Virus record (IMG/VR): IMGVR_UViG_3300031841_000749 | Span: 1-33,685 of that record | Origin: a virus | Strand: one strand, 5' to 3' | DNA: 33,685 nt | Part shown: positions 27,101-33,685 of the stretch, piece after piece | Layout of the letters: each line of letters starts with the position of its first letter | Numbering within the stretch: position 1 is the first letter of the stretch | Program-made: the position numbers and the translations under genes | The notes under the pieces: model-generated | Database searches by the model: none | The model's input: only the letters and a program-made list of their open reading frames with translations | Told to the model about the DNA's origin: nothing

Positions 27101-27555
27101 AAAAGAATGCTATGGACCAGTTTAACCTAAATAGTACAAATGCTATGAGACAGTTTAATGGAAACTTGCAGCAACAAAGAGACCTGTTTAATGCACAGAA
27201 TGGTTTGGTAGTAGCACAAGCTAATGCTCAATGGAGACAGAACATTGCTACACTAAACCAAGCTGCACAGAACGAAAGCAACATGGACTTTGCAAAGACT
27301 ATGAATGCTCTTACATCGACTACACTGGACGCCATTTGGCAACGTGAACGTGATATCATGTCGTTTGCCTTTACTTCACAGCAGTCAGCACTTGATAGAT
27401 CTTTGAATCTACTATTAGGTGATAAAAAGATTGCCGAAGTTGAGAAGCAACTTGGTGCTCAAAAAGATGCTGCATCTACAGACCTAGTGTTTAGATTCCT
27501 ATTTGGCTCTGATCCTGATGGCATCTTCGGTGGACTATTTAATAAACCATCATAA
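24145..27555 (+). CDS. Large internal or tail-associated virion protein with hendecad repeat
   Basis: A 1136-aa protein with an AAGGA site. The regions in order are: an N-terminal domain (1-310) with duplicated RDGFGN (10-15, 18-23); an acidic Gly/Asp/Thr low-complexity linker (326-370); a segment with AKGGV (511-515) and GFDEGGL (566-572), the same F-x-E-G-G motif as in the 1575-aa protein; an Ala/Gln-rich region (600-815); then an 11-residue periodic repeat from 819 to about 1046; and a short C-terminal domain (1047-1136) with FRFLFGSDPDGIFGG. Position just before the virion lysozyme suggests an inner-core, ejection or tail-needle-like protein. The long Asn/Gln-rich helix could form a trimeric rod or a trans-envelope conduit; that is inference. 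Confidence 0.75.
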   Translation: MAWNDPKPVRDGFGNVVRDGFGNPVMNTPGASHPTDNDSSSRTTKISSSNLNPSDKVFLNVSGENYYDINTGLYHYQGKTYDKASDYSAAVKAFNEGRGGGSTEWTKTDYGYDPDRVRISNTPTTREVMETLAGMSLTDLYSKYEYKEWGKIAKTASDIVYGVIGSNADNRDWKTIFENAKSDSGVGYDPKKFLQLAGAATNKMYGGVKLKYKKAKKNNKGEVTEKSSVMIVDSQGNALRQLTRNKNEVARVLSSFGVEDVNKSLENIQAEMIADNDDIGLSSYGQVFTYFQDNVFEPWKNIEDIWNTENWTLMGEGTGTVDVTLDLEDTGGGAVGDTGGGTGGDTGGGTGGDTGDDTDGTGVDTGDTDIGTVGDDYTGIVDLPVDLPTYSDPTDTGITQIDPLDTLGSTEGDVGILPITDPSYDLETQFTGTTDVGTETGGAGAIPTTISIRPNYTGTNMANLTSQSQSGFGGQRKYKNKYGQELTVTVDGSGNPITYVPPGFSPVQGQAKGGVVSENDPEVQLARRFLGFDGPSHQLEKFLDSNPAAAARMGKYRQALSGSNLGFDEGGLADTDLADTTLEDFSGMAGDLVGQTTTPRQSTIDLVTPETADFIGQDAGQAADVSPMQEVALAGTASQAVLPGTGTASTMTAGTVAPGVQAETDALQAQTGEVSDKAQVTAAQQETSAVSQLKAEQGTAIMMDNPVQREIQDGELISGAANASKAAEFTEQIEAATAEPSQKATVAGQLEGLMAQFEGGNTPAWAAGSMRQAMSKLAARGLGASSMAGQAVIQAAMEAALPIAQMDAQTQASFEAQNLSNRQQRAMLAAQQRATFMQQEFDQEFQARVQNASKIADVANMNFTAEQQIALENSRAANTMELNNLSNRQALVMAEAAALANLDMANLNNRQQAAVQNAQAFLQMDMANLTNEQATSMFKAQQNIQALFTDTAASNAAAQFNATSENQTNQFFANLNAQVSQFNASQKNAMDQFNLNSTNAMRQFNGNLQQQRDLFNAQNGLVVAQANAQWRQNIATLNQAAQNESNMDFAKTMNALTSTTLDAIWQRERDIMSFAFTSQQSALDRSLNLLLGDKKIAEVEKQLGAQKDAASTDLVFRFLFGSDPDGIFGGLFNKPS
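25153..25224 (+). repeat. 24-bp tandem repeat encoding Gly-Asp-Thr linker
   Basis: The unit beginning GATACTGGAGGTGGCACTGG is repeated exactly at 25153-25176 and 25177-25200, followed by a diverged third copy (25201-25224). It encodes DTGGGTGG units in the acidic linker of the 1136-aa protein. It is a likely slippage site, so linker length may vary between relatives. Confidence 0.85.
26599..27282 (+). repeat. 11-residue (hendecad) protein repeat in the 1136-aa protein
   Basis: Landmarks keep an 11-residue register: LSNRQQ at residue 819, LSNRQA at 885, LNNRQQ at 907 and LTNEQA at 929 are 66, 22 and 22 apart. From residue 959 successive units start QFNAT, QFFAN, QFNAS, QFNLN, QFNGN, LFNAQ, QANAQ. 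This is a hendecad pattern, suggesting a long straight or right-handed helical bundle. Confidence 0.8.
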
Positions 27556-27566
27556 GGATAAAGATT

Positions 27567-28331
27567 ATGAGTTTTAACTACGGACCTAACTATATGGCTA
27601 TGGTACAAGCCCTTCAATCTGGTGGGATAGAAGGTGCTAAAGCTGCCAAAGAGTCAAGAGCAACAAGGGGTCTTGCTTCATCTCCTATGGTAGAAAGATT
27701 AGGACAAAAGATAGATGAGCCTATTACAACAGACAAGGCTCTCTTGGCTAAGTTTAAATCTATTCAAGAAGATAACAAGACTCTAAGAGATAAGCTTAGA
27801 GCATCTGGTGTTGAGGAAGATCCTTTAACAGGTGATATTCCAGATATGTCAGACTTCGATGTTTCTGGTAAACCTATGGAAACAGCTTTTAAACTTATTG
27901 ATGACTTTAAGTCTAAATACGATATGACCACAGAACAAGCTGCTGGGGTTGTTGGAAACTTATGGCATGAGACTGGCGGATTTAAATTTATGCAAGAGCT
28001 TAAACCAACTATAAAAGGGTCTAGGGGAGGTTTAGCTTTTGCTCAGTGGACAGGCACAAGAAGAGATCAGTTTGAAAGCCTTCTAGAAGAACTTGGAGAC
28101 TTACCTGCAGATAGTTATGAAGGTAACTGGGCAATGATTGCTGAAGAGTTTGACACTACGGAGAGAGGTGCTCTTAAAAAAATTATGGGTACAGATACTG
28201 TTGAAGGTGCAGCAAGAGCTACATCTAAATTTTACTTAAGACCTGGAAAACCTATGATGGATAAGAGAATAAGTGATGCTAACACAATCTATGCAGCTTA
28301 TATGAAATCTAGACAGAGCAGTGAGGAATAA
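27567..28331 (+). CDS. Virion-associated lysozyme (phage tail lysozyme domain)
   Basis: A 254-aa protein. Residues 103-247 match the phage tail lysozyme family (Phage_lysozyme2, PF18013 as I recall it): MTTEQAAGVVGNLWHETGGF (120-139) with the likely catalytic Glu135, then GGLAFAQWTGTRRDQFESL (154-172), and a C-terminal ATSKFYLRPG...RISDANTIYAAY. The N-terminal 100 residues are charged and helical, with no signal peptide or membrane segment, and may tether the enzyme to the virion. It cuts peptidoglycan, probably to let the DNA conduit through during entry. Its place among large internal proteins supports a virion role, but it could double as the endolysin with the upstream membrane protein, since none other is seen. 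Confidence 0.88.
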   Translation: MSFNYGPNYMAMVQALQSGGIEGAKAAKESRATRGLASSPMVERLGQKIDEPITTDKALLAKFKSIQEDNKTLRDKLRASGVEEDPLTGDIPDMSDFDVSGKPMETAFKLIDDFKSKYDMTTEQAAGVVGNLWHETGGFKFMQELKPTIKGSRGGLAFAQWTGTRRDQFESLLEELGDLPADSYEGNWAMIAEEFDTTERGALKKIMGTDTVEGAARATSKFYLRPGKPMMDKRISDANTIYAAYMKSRQSSEE

Positions 28332-28333
28332 TA

Positions 28334-28867
28334 ATGAGAACTTTTGATGCACCGATTCCAGGGCAGTCTTTAACGGATACTCCAAGAAATGCTGCTTATG
28401 AAAGACCTCCAGAAATATCCGACCCAATGGAGGCTATTGACGTACACTTAGACAATCTGAATAAAGATGGTGCTATGGACGATGTCATCTATTTCTTAGA
28501 AATGGGTGTAGACTTAAAGACTATGGTTCAGGGCATTCTCCGCAGTGGGGTTGTTGCAGGACTGCACTCTATTGATGTTAGCCTTATCATTGCACCAATC
28601 ATACATGAATACATTAAAGGTTTTGCTGAAGCTCTTGACGTTGAGTTTGATGAAGGGTTTGAAGATAAAGAAGGTAAAGAAATTATCACATACCGCAGAG
28701 AAGCATCTCGTGCTAGAAAAGTACTGGATGAGCTTCGTAAGAAGCAAGGTATGGAGCCTTTACCTGAACCAGAGATTGGTATGGAAGAGCCTGAAGAAGC
28801 TACAGAAGATACCGCAGAAGTAGAACAAGAAGAGCCAGCTAAAACTGGACTAATGGCGAGGGTATAA
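28334..28867 (+). CDS. Conserved phage virion-region protein of unknown function
   Basis: A 177-aa protein with GAGGA before the start. The N-terminus MRTFDAPIPGQSLTDTPRNA, then YERPPEISDPMEAIDVHLD, is a pattern I recognise from conserved proteins in marine T4-like and podovirus-like phages, with no known activity. Residues 40-100 are helical and hydrophobic (MVQGILRSGVVAGLHSIDVS, LIIAPIIHEYIKGFAEAL), without being clearly transmembrane. The last 40 residues are Glu/Pro-rich and disordered. It sits 2 bp before the next gene. It may be a structural or assembly protein; I do not assign a function. Confidence 0.7.
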   Translation: MRTFDAPIPGQSLTDTPRNAAYERPPEISDPMEAIDVHLDNLNKDGAMDDVIYFLEMGVDLKTMVQGILRSGVVAGLHSIDVSLIIAPIIHEYIKGFAEALDVEFDEGFEDKEGKEIITYRREASRARKVLDELRKKQGMEPLPEPEIGMEEPEEATEDTAEVEQEEPAKTGLMARV

Positions 28868-28869
28868 TT

Positions 28870-29790
28870 ATGGCATTTAATCCAGTAGGAGTTGTTAATT
28901 GGTTAGAAAAAGCTGATGCAGCTAAAGCAAGAGAAGAAGAACTCATTCGTAGTAGAGAGGATGCCCTTCTGGGATTGTACCTGAAGGGTGGTAAATCTGG
29001 ATCAGCTACTAAAGAAAGAGTTGGTGCAGCAGAGGCTGCTATAAAATTTCAAAACAGGATTGATAGTTCTGGTATTACTGACGAAGAGACTTTGAACTAT
29101 CTGAATAATATTGCTTCAGATCCCTATGCATCTCAAGACGTTTTAAAGTTTATTGATGAACAAGCTACAGAATATGATAGGGTAATTAATCTAAGGGATT
29201 TACCTACAATGATTAGTATCATTGAGGCTCCTACGTCTGACGATGATAAGATTGATCTATTAAAAGAGTTTGAGGTTGTAGATCTTACAAACAAAGACGA
29301 GTACTACAAGCTAGCTGAAAGAATTACTAATATGACCACTAAAAATGGTCGTACAGTATTTGTAGATATCGGTCCAGATGTAATTGCAAAGACAGACTTT
29401 ACTGTAAGAGAAAAGCAATTTGAGGGTGTACAAAAACAAGTTATCCGTATGGCTCAAGTAGCTGTAGATAGTAATCATCCAGAAGCTATGAGAATTCAGT
29501 CCGAACTAAATAATCTAGGCTCAAGTCAATCGGCATTGGTAGATAGAGCAACAGAATATTTATTTGAGATGTTTATTACTCCAGAGCTTGTACAAGGTCT
29601 CGAAGAGGAAAACCCAACTGCCTATCGTGAACTGTCTAAAAACCACCTAATTCAACCCTATCTTATAACTTCAGACAACACTTTCCCTGAGCCAAGTCAA
29701 GCAGCTATTGAGGCTCTATTAGCTGACCCAAGCAAAAGAGCTGAATTTGATCTTAAATTTGGACCAGGATCTTCTGACGAGTATTTATAA
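28870..29790 (+). CDS. Unknown virion-region protein
   Basis: A 306-aa protein, soluble and mixed helical, beginning MAFNPVGVVNWLEKADAAKA followed by a charged helix (REEELIRSREDALLGLYLKG). I see no family motif, signal or membrane segment. The C-terminus includes MFITPELVQGLEEENPTAYR and ends in LKFGPGSSDEYL. It is coupled to the following 1147-aa gene by TAATG and lies among candidate ejection proteins, so an internal virion protein or its chaperone is plausible. This is context only. Confidence 0.65.
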   Translation: MAFNPVGVVNWLEKADAAKAREEELIRSREDALLGLYLKGGKSGSATKERVGAAEAAIKFQNRIDSSGITDEETLNYLNNIASDPYASQDVLKFIDEQATEYDRVINLRDLPTMISIIEAPTSDDDKIDLLKEFEVVDLTNKDEYYKLAERITNMTTKNGRTVFVDIGPDVIAKTDFTVREKQFEGVQKQVIRMAQVAVDSNHPEAMRIQSELNNLGSSQSALVDRATEYLFEMFITPELVQGLEEENPTAYRELSKNHLIQPYLITSDNTFPEPSQAAIEALLADPSKRAEFDLKFGPGSSDEYL

Positions 29791-32700
29791 TGGCAAACTT
29801 TTTTGATCAATTTGATCCACAAGAAGAACCTCAAGAAAACTTCTTCGATCAGTTTGATAACCAAATCACACAGAACCCTCTACCTGAGCCAGGAACTTAC
29901 ACAGAGAATGAGATGGTTGAAGATGATCGGATGTTTACCATCATCAACAACTACATGCTTGATCGTTATGGTCTTCAGTCTGTAGAGAATAAAAGTCGTG
30001 AAAAGATTGTAGATGACTTCTTAGACAATCGTCGTGGTGTATCTGCAGGTAACACTGTGCGTGGTCTGTCGGAGATGGACTACCTAAACGATATTAGTGG
30101 TGACGAAGAAAAGATAGGTAGAGCAGCTGCGGCTGCAGCTTTGTTTGAGAACATGGCAGGTCTTTACTCTAGAGAAACTACCGTAGGTGAAAAGATTAGG
30201 GGTACTGGGGACTACGTTCGTACAGCATTGCTAGATCCAATCAACCTAGCTGGCGGTCTTGTTGGAAAGTTTATCGGTGGTGGTGCTGTTCGTTTAGGTA
30301 CTCAAAGTGCTAAGAAAGTAGCACTACGTGAAATGGCTAAGAAGCAAGCAGCAGGTGCCAGTGCAAAAGAAGTATCTAAAACTGGTAAAAAAGTATTTAT
30401 ACAGGCTGTAGATGCTGCAGGTAAACAGACAACCAAGCAAGTTGCTGACTACTCAGCCCGACTACTATCATCAAAAGGTCTCAAACGTCTGGCACAGAAA
30501 GGTGCACTGGCTGAGATTGCAGCAGTCACTGGTATTGAAGCTGCTGTCAGTGTTGGCATGGAATATCTGTATCAGGATGGACTCATAGAGCTAGGTGTTC
30601 GTGACGACTACGATAAGTTTGCTATGGGTATTGCAGCCCTTGGTGCTACTGCTATTGGTGGAGTACAGGCAGGTAAAGTTATGCTTCGTGGTACCTCTGG
30701 TGTAGCTGCACCATCTGTTACTGTAAGAGACCCTAATGCTGCAGGTATGGTAATAGACCTTGCTAAATCTATTGAAGATTACACAAACGCCCTAGTGCCT
30801 AAAACTGGCAGTTGGAAGAACAAAGTTAAGGGTGGTGTAGAACTTAAAGATCTAGACACAGACTTTTTTGTAGACCTGTTGTTAGGTCATGTTGATGACG
30901 AAGGTAACGTTGTACTAAAGGGGTTAGCACAGTTAGCACAAGAACGTGGCCTAGTATTTAATAAACGTGGTGATGATGATCTGTATAGTAACTGGATGGC
31001 CGATCTAATCAAACAGTCTGATCCAGCAGATATCAAAACATTTATTAAAGCTTTTGAAAAGTCTACAGGCAACAAACTAAAACAAGCTAAAACTTTAAGT
31101 ATCGAAGAGTTTGCAGATACCTTTGCAGCTAAGATGAACGGTGCTGCCAGAGTACTTAATGCTGCATCACAAGGTTCAAAACTTAATGGTGTATCTGTCA
31201 AAGACTTAGAGATTGCACAGATGATTGAATCTGCACTTGATTTAGGTTTGTTGAAAAAGGCAGATGAGTCTAAGGTAGCAGGTCTATCTGAAAAACTTCC
31301 TGATTTTATTCGTAACAACCAAAACAGATTGATTAGATTACTTGTATCTAACCCATCAACAAGTGCACTTAACATGATTGGTTGGGGTGCTAATGCAGGT
31401 ATCAATGCTGTGTCTGATATGGCACTAATGACCCTGCATGCAGGTAGAGGTACATTAGCTAAAGCTATCGGCATGGAAAAGGCTGGAGAAAAATCCTACA
31501 AAATTGCTAAAACCTTGTTTGAATCTAACGCATTTCGTATGAGACTGCTGTTTGATCCTGATATGACTCATGCAGCATTTGAATCTGCACTTACACGTAA
31601 TTCAAAAGCTTTACAAACACTAGCCAGCACTTTGCCAGGTGGTATTGATAACGTCACTAAGCTTGTAACTGATGGTAAGTTTACACCTAACCAAAAGCTT
31701 GTAGGTGAAAAAATTGACGACGGTGTAGACTTTATTCAGGCACTTACTTTTGTTAAGGCTCAAGATAGCTTTACCAAGTCTCAAGAATTTATCTTTCAGA
31801 TGGATAAAGAACTTAGACTAGTAACTGGGATGGGTTGGTCAGACTTTTATAACTGGGATGATGCTTACAAGTTTATGGCCACAAAAGAGTATGCTCAAAT
31901 AGAAGCTAAAGCCGTAGATAAAACTTTAGAAAGCATCTTTAGTAAATCTTATAAAGGTTCTGGACTTGTTGGTGAAGTTGCTGCAGTTATTGAAGATGCT
32001 AGAAACATTCCTGGGGTTGGTCTACTTATCCCATTTGGCAGATTCTTTAACAACACAGTAGACTTTGGTCTACAAGCCACTGGTTTATCTATTGCAGGTA
32101 AGGCTGCTGGTAAATACTCAGACAAAAGCTATGGAGAGCTGTTTACTAAAGCTGCAGTGTCTTGGGGTCTGGCCTCTACTATGGTGCAAACAGAAAGTGA
32201 AAATCGTAAAGCAGGTCTAGGTCTTTATCAAACATCTGTTGGAGGTGAAGTTGTTACACGTCAGTATGACTACCCAGTTTCATTCTTTAAAGCTTGGGCA
32301 AGAATTGGTTCTTACTATATGGATGGTGAAGAGCCACCTGCAGAACTTCTTTCACAAATAGCTAGAGACTTTACTCTAGAAGGAGTTCTTAGAAATTTAG
32401 ACAAGACTCAACAAGATGTTGCAGGTCTGTTCTTCTATATGTTCCAAGGAGATATGAAAGAATCTTGGAGAGCCTTTGGTAAATCTATGGGTGGTGTAGG
32501 ATCACAGGTTGCCTCTTCAGCTACACGTTTTATTGAACCTGTAAACACACTGGCTGGCATTGCCAGAGGTGAACAAGCCAGACCTATTGATCGTTATCAA
32601 GGAAACAAATTCTACAATGACTCTGTTCGTTATATTGACAATATTATTCCATTGTTTACTGGTAAACCAGTCGGTGAGACACTTAAGCAAGCAGCAACAG

Positions 32701-33233
32701 GAGAAGCTGATATTACATCTACAAAGTCATTAGGTATTAGGCCTATCCGACTTACTGATACCCAACGTGTTATGAACATGCTTGGTTATGAGCAGTTCGA
32801 TATTAATGCTGCTAGAAATATCAGAACAAAAACACCTGAAGCTGCTAACGAATATAACGGCATCTTGTTTGATATTATTGAGGCTAAGTCTTCGGCACTT
32901 ATGGACAGTAAAGCATTTAGAAACATGTCTATGTCTAGACAAAGACTTTATTGGGAAAAAGAAATACTGCCTGAAGCTAAAGAATTAGCTAAAACTTTCT
33001 TGTATCTCCAGTACTCAGGTCCACTTGATACCATTGACTTGCAGTATGAGTTAGCAGGTAAATATAATAATAAGAAACTAGATGATGCTCTCGAAGAGCT
33101 AAACTTTGAGGGTGATTTAGGAGATATGACGAGGGCTGAACTTTATGTTTTAAAAGAATATCTTTCTACAATAGAGCAGATAGAACTGCTCAGAGTTCCT
33201 TCGGAGGTTGGAGCAAAACAATACGGTAGATAA
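29790..33233 (+). CDS. Large internal / DNA-ejection protein candidate
   Basis: An 1147-aa protein, the last gene of the late arm. The N-terminus carries two copies of NFFDQFD (residues 3-9 and 17-23) in an acidic disordered segment. It is followed by Ala/Gly-rich hydrophobic helices: INLAGGLVGKFIGGGAVRLG (151-170), AEIAAVTGIEAAVSVGMEYL (241-260) and FAMGIAALGATAIGGVQAG (277-295). The rest is helical. Very large helical proteins with such helices at the end of a podovirus late operon are typically core proteins ejected into the host envelope to form the DNA channel, like T7 gp16. There is no transglycosylase motif, which fits the separate lysozyme gene. The role is inferred; a strong terminator follows 7 bp after the stop. 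Confidence 0.75.
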   Translation: MANFFDQFDPQEEPQENFFDQFDNQITQNPLPEPGTYTENEMVEDDRMFTIINNYMLDRYGLQSVENKSREKIVDDFLDNRRGVSAGNTVRGLSEMDYLNDISGDEEKIGRAAAAAALFENMAGLYSRETTVGEKIRGTGDYVRTALLDPINLAGGLVGKFIGGGAVRLGTQSAKKVALREMAKKQAAGASAKEVSKTGKKVFIQAVDAAGKQTTKQVADYSARLLSSKGLKRLAQKGALAEIAAVTGIEAAVSVGMEYLYQDGLIELGVRDDYDKFAMGIAALGATAIGGVQAGKVMLRGTSGVAAPSVTVRDPNAAGMVIDLAKSIEDYTNALVPKTGSWKNKVKGGVELKDLDTDFFVDLLLGHVDDEGNVVLKGLAQLAQERGLVFNKRGDDDLYSNWMADLIKQSDPADIKTFIKAFEKSTGNKLKQAKTLSIEEFADTFAAKMNGAARVLNAASQGSKLNGVSVKDLEIAQMIESALDLGLLKKADESKVAGLSEKLPDFIRNNQNRLIRLLVSNPSTSALNMIGWGANAGINAVSDMALMTLHAGRGTLAKAIGMEKAGEKSYKIAKTLFESNAFRMRLLFDPDMTHAAFESALTRNSKALQTLASTLPGGIDNVTKLVTDGKFTPNQKLVGEKIDDGVDFIQALTFVKAQDSFTKSQEFIFQMDKELRLVTGMGWSDFYNWDDAYKFMATKEYAQIEAKAVDKTLESIFSKSYKGSGLVGEVAAVIEDARNIPGVGLLIPFGRFFNNTVDFGLQATGLSIAGKAAGKYSDKSYGELFTKAAVSWGLASTMVQTESENRKAGLGLYQTSVGGEVVTRQYDYPVSFFKAWARIGSYYMDGEEPPAELLSQIARDFTLEGVLRNLDKTQQDVAGLFFYMFQGDMKESWRAFGKSMGGVGSQVASSATRFIEPVNTLAGIARGEQARPIDRYQGNKFYNDSVRYIDNIIPLFTGKPVGETLKQAATGEADITSTKSLGIRPIRLTDTQRVMNMLGYEQFDINAARNIRTKTPEAANEYNGILFDIIEAKSSALMDSKAFRNMSMSRQRLYWEKEILPEAKELAKTFLYLQYSGPLDTIDLQYELAGKYNNKKLDDALEELNFEGDLGDMTRAELYVLKEYLSTIEQIELLRVPSEVGAKQYGR

Positions 33234-33239
33234 ATTAAA

Positions 33240-33265
33240 AGGGGGCTTTGCGGCCCCCTCTTTTT
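33240..33265 (+). terminator. Rho-independent terminator ending the late arm (bidirectional)
   Basis: AGGGGGC (33240-33246) pairs perfectly with GCCCCCT (33253-33259) around TTTGCG, followed by CTTTTT. On the minus strand the same stem is followed by TTTTAATTT, so it can also stop the convergent transcript. Its T run overlaps the stop codon of the minus-strand 67-aa gene. Confidence 0.93.
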
Positions 33266-33467
33266 ATGTATCATCCAGCATATAATCTGCCCAATCATAG
33301 GCTTGCCTTTTTATGTCACGCATATCATTACTCGACCTAGCCCCTGCCAATAAACCACATAAGGCCTGACCTGCCAAGTAAATCCTTGGGGTCAGGCTTT
33401 TTGTTGCAGGAGCTTTACGTCTTTGCTGAGTGAACTTTTTTGCCTCTTTCTCTAAGTTCTCTTTCAA
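33264..33467 (-). CDS. Small phage protein of unknown function, convergent with the late arm
   Basis: A 67-aa protein. It starts at TTG 33467, supported by an AAGGAG seven bases upstream; no in-frame ATG lies before residue 49. The N-terminus is highly basic (KEAKKFTQQRRKAPATKS). The rest reads LAGQALCGLLAGARSS, then DMRDIKRQAYDWADYMLDDT, a pattern common in short phage proteins ('AMQGLLA...D...A...A...AD-x-ML') that are usually in early regions and unassigned. It overlaps the upstream RMF-like gene by 53 bp. A plus-strand terminator is embedded antisense in it at 33361-33402. Confidence 0.72.
   Translation of the reverse strand: MKENLEKEAKKFTQQRRKAPATKSLTPRIYLAGQALCGLLAGARSSNDMRDIKRQAYDWADYMLDDT
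33361..33402 (+). terminator. Second strong terminator, antisense inside the 67-aa gene
   Basis: AAGGCCTGACC (33361-33371) pairs with GGTCAGGCTTT (33390-33400) with one G-U; inside, CCAAG (33374-33378) pairs with CTTGG (33385-33389) around TAAATC, leaving only a TG bulge. TTTTT covers 33398-33402. It points in the plus direction about 100 bp after the first terminator. Confidence 0.8.
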
Positions 33468-33684
33468 TGACTAGCTCCTTATTTTTGAAGTAGGCTTTAT
33501 TAAAGCCCATCTCCCAATCCCTATTGTCTTTGGTATTTACTTGGTAGGGATTACCCAAGTTACCATCTAGGAAGGCTTGGTAGCCTTCGTTAAAAGGTTT
33601 TATCGTTTGCTTTGATGCTGTATTAGTGCTTCTAGGTACCATCTTGCTTTCTTCAAATCCTCTAGACCATTCTTGTAACGCCAA
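33415..33684 (-). CDS. Ribosome modulation factor-like small protein (may continue past the window edge)
   Basis: At least 89 aa to the edge. The first in-window codon that can start is TTG at 33684; the gene may begin outside, or internally at an ATG 15 codons in. Residues 30-63 read PFNEGYQAFLDGNLGNPY, then W and GFNKAYF: the 'GY-x-A-x-x-x-G-x-x-x-NPY...W-x-x-GF/W-x-x-A' pattern of the ribosome modulation factor family, which dimerises and inactivates ribosomes in bacteria. The edge residues LQEWSRGFEES resemble the end of another such module, so tandem modules are possible. It is the upstream gene of a minus-strand unit. A ribosome-targeting role in the host is inferred. Confidence 0.68.
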   Translation of the reverse strand: MALQEWSRGFEESKMVPRSTNTASKQTIKPFNEGYQAFLDGNLGNPYQVNTKDNRDWEMGFNKAYFKNKELVIERELRERGKKVHSAKT

Positions 33685-33685
33685 C

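Noticed and set aside
1-33685. CRISPR arrays, insertion sequences, integrase or attachment sites.
   Set aside because: No regularly spaced repeats, transposase frames or integrase motifs were seen; the repeats present are within proteins.

Overview
The window is the structural (late) arm of a tailed double-stranded DNA phage with short-tailed (podovirus) architecture. It holds large terminase, portal, scaffold, major capsid protein, an adaptor-like tail protein, a nozzle-like tail protein, several fibre or adhesin proteins, a virion lysozyme and several very large candidate internal or ejection proteins. I see no tape measure, sheath or tail tube gene, which argues against a long tail. The DNA is moderately AT-rich. 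Fibre sequence types and GG-motif proteins resemble those I know from marine viromes, so a marine proteobacterial host is my best guess, but the host cannot be fixed from this window.

Layout, plus strand: the 3' end of a probable small-terminase-like gene (2-178); a helix-turn-helix protein (165-584); TerL (about 526-2007, TTG start); portal (2017-4125); a 68-aa connector-region protein; a 1575-aa multidomain protein with an HEFMH zincin motif (4321-9048); scaffold (9091-9972); a structured 242-bp leader with a sigma70-like promoter; major capsid protein (10215-11288); a small head or decoration protein; a strong hairpin (11724-11753); adaptor and nozzle (11774-14043). Then come a 1071-aa tail fibre, three paralogous repeat proteins that look like beta-propellers (17269-22714), a small adhesin-like protein, a fibre-assembly-like protein, a one-TM holin-like protein, a 1136-aa protein ending in a long 11-residue repeat, a virion lysozyme, two conserved proteins of unknown function and a 1147-aa candidate ejection protein (29790-33233). 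Genes are tightly packed, often with ATGA or TAATG overlaps, so most are probably co-transcribed.

At the right edge a bidirectional terminator (about 33240-33265) separates this arm from convergent minus-strand genes: a 67-aa small phage protein and an RMF-like (ribosome modulation factor) protein running off the window. A second strong plus-strand terminator lies antisense inside the 67-aa gene.

How they would work together: TerL and portal package DNA into a capsid built by scaffold and coat; adaptor and nozzle close the portal vertex; the fibre and the propeller-like proteins would mediate host recognition; the lysozyme and the large internal proteins would breach the envelope and conduct DNA. 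The most unusual points are the propeller paralogue family with an apparent propeller-in-domain insertion, the 1575-aa polyvalent-like protein, the hendecad-repeat protein, the attenuator-like capsid leader, the antisense terminator within a coding gene, and the RMF-like gene.
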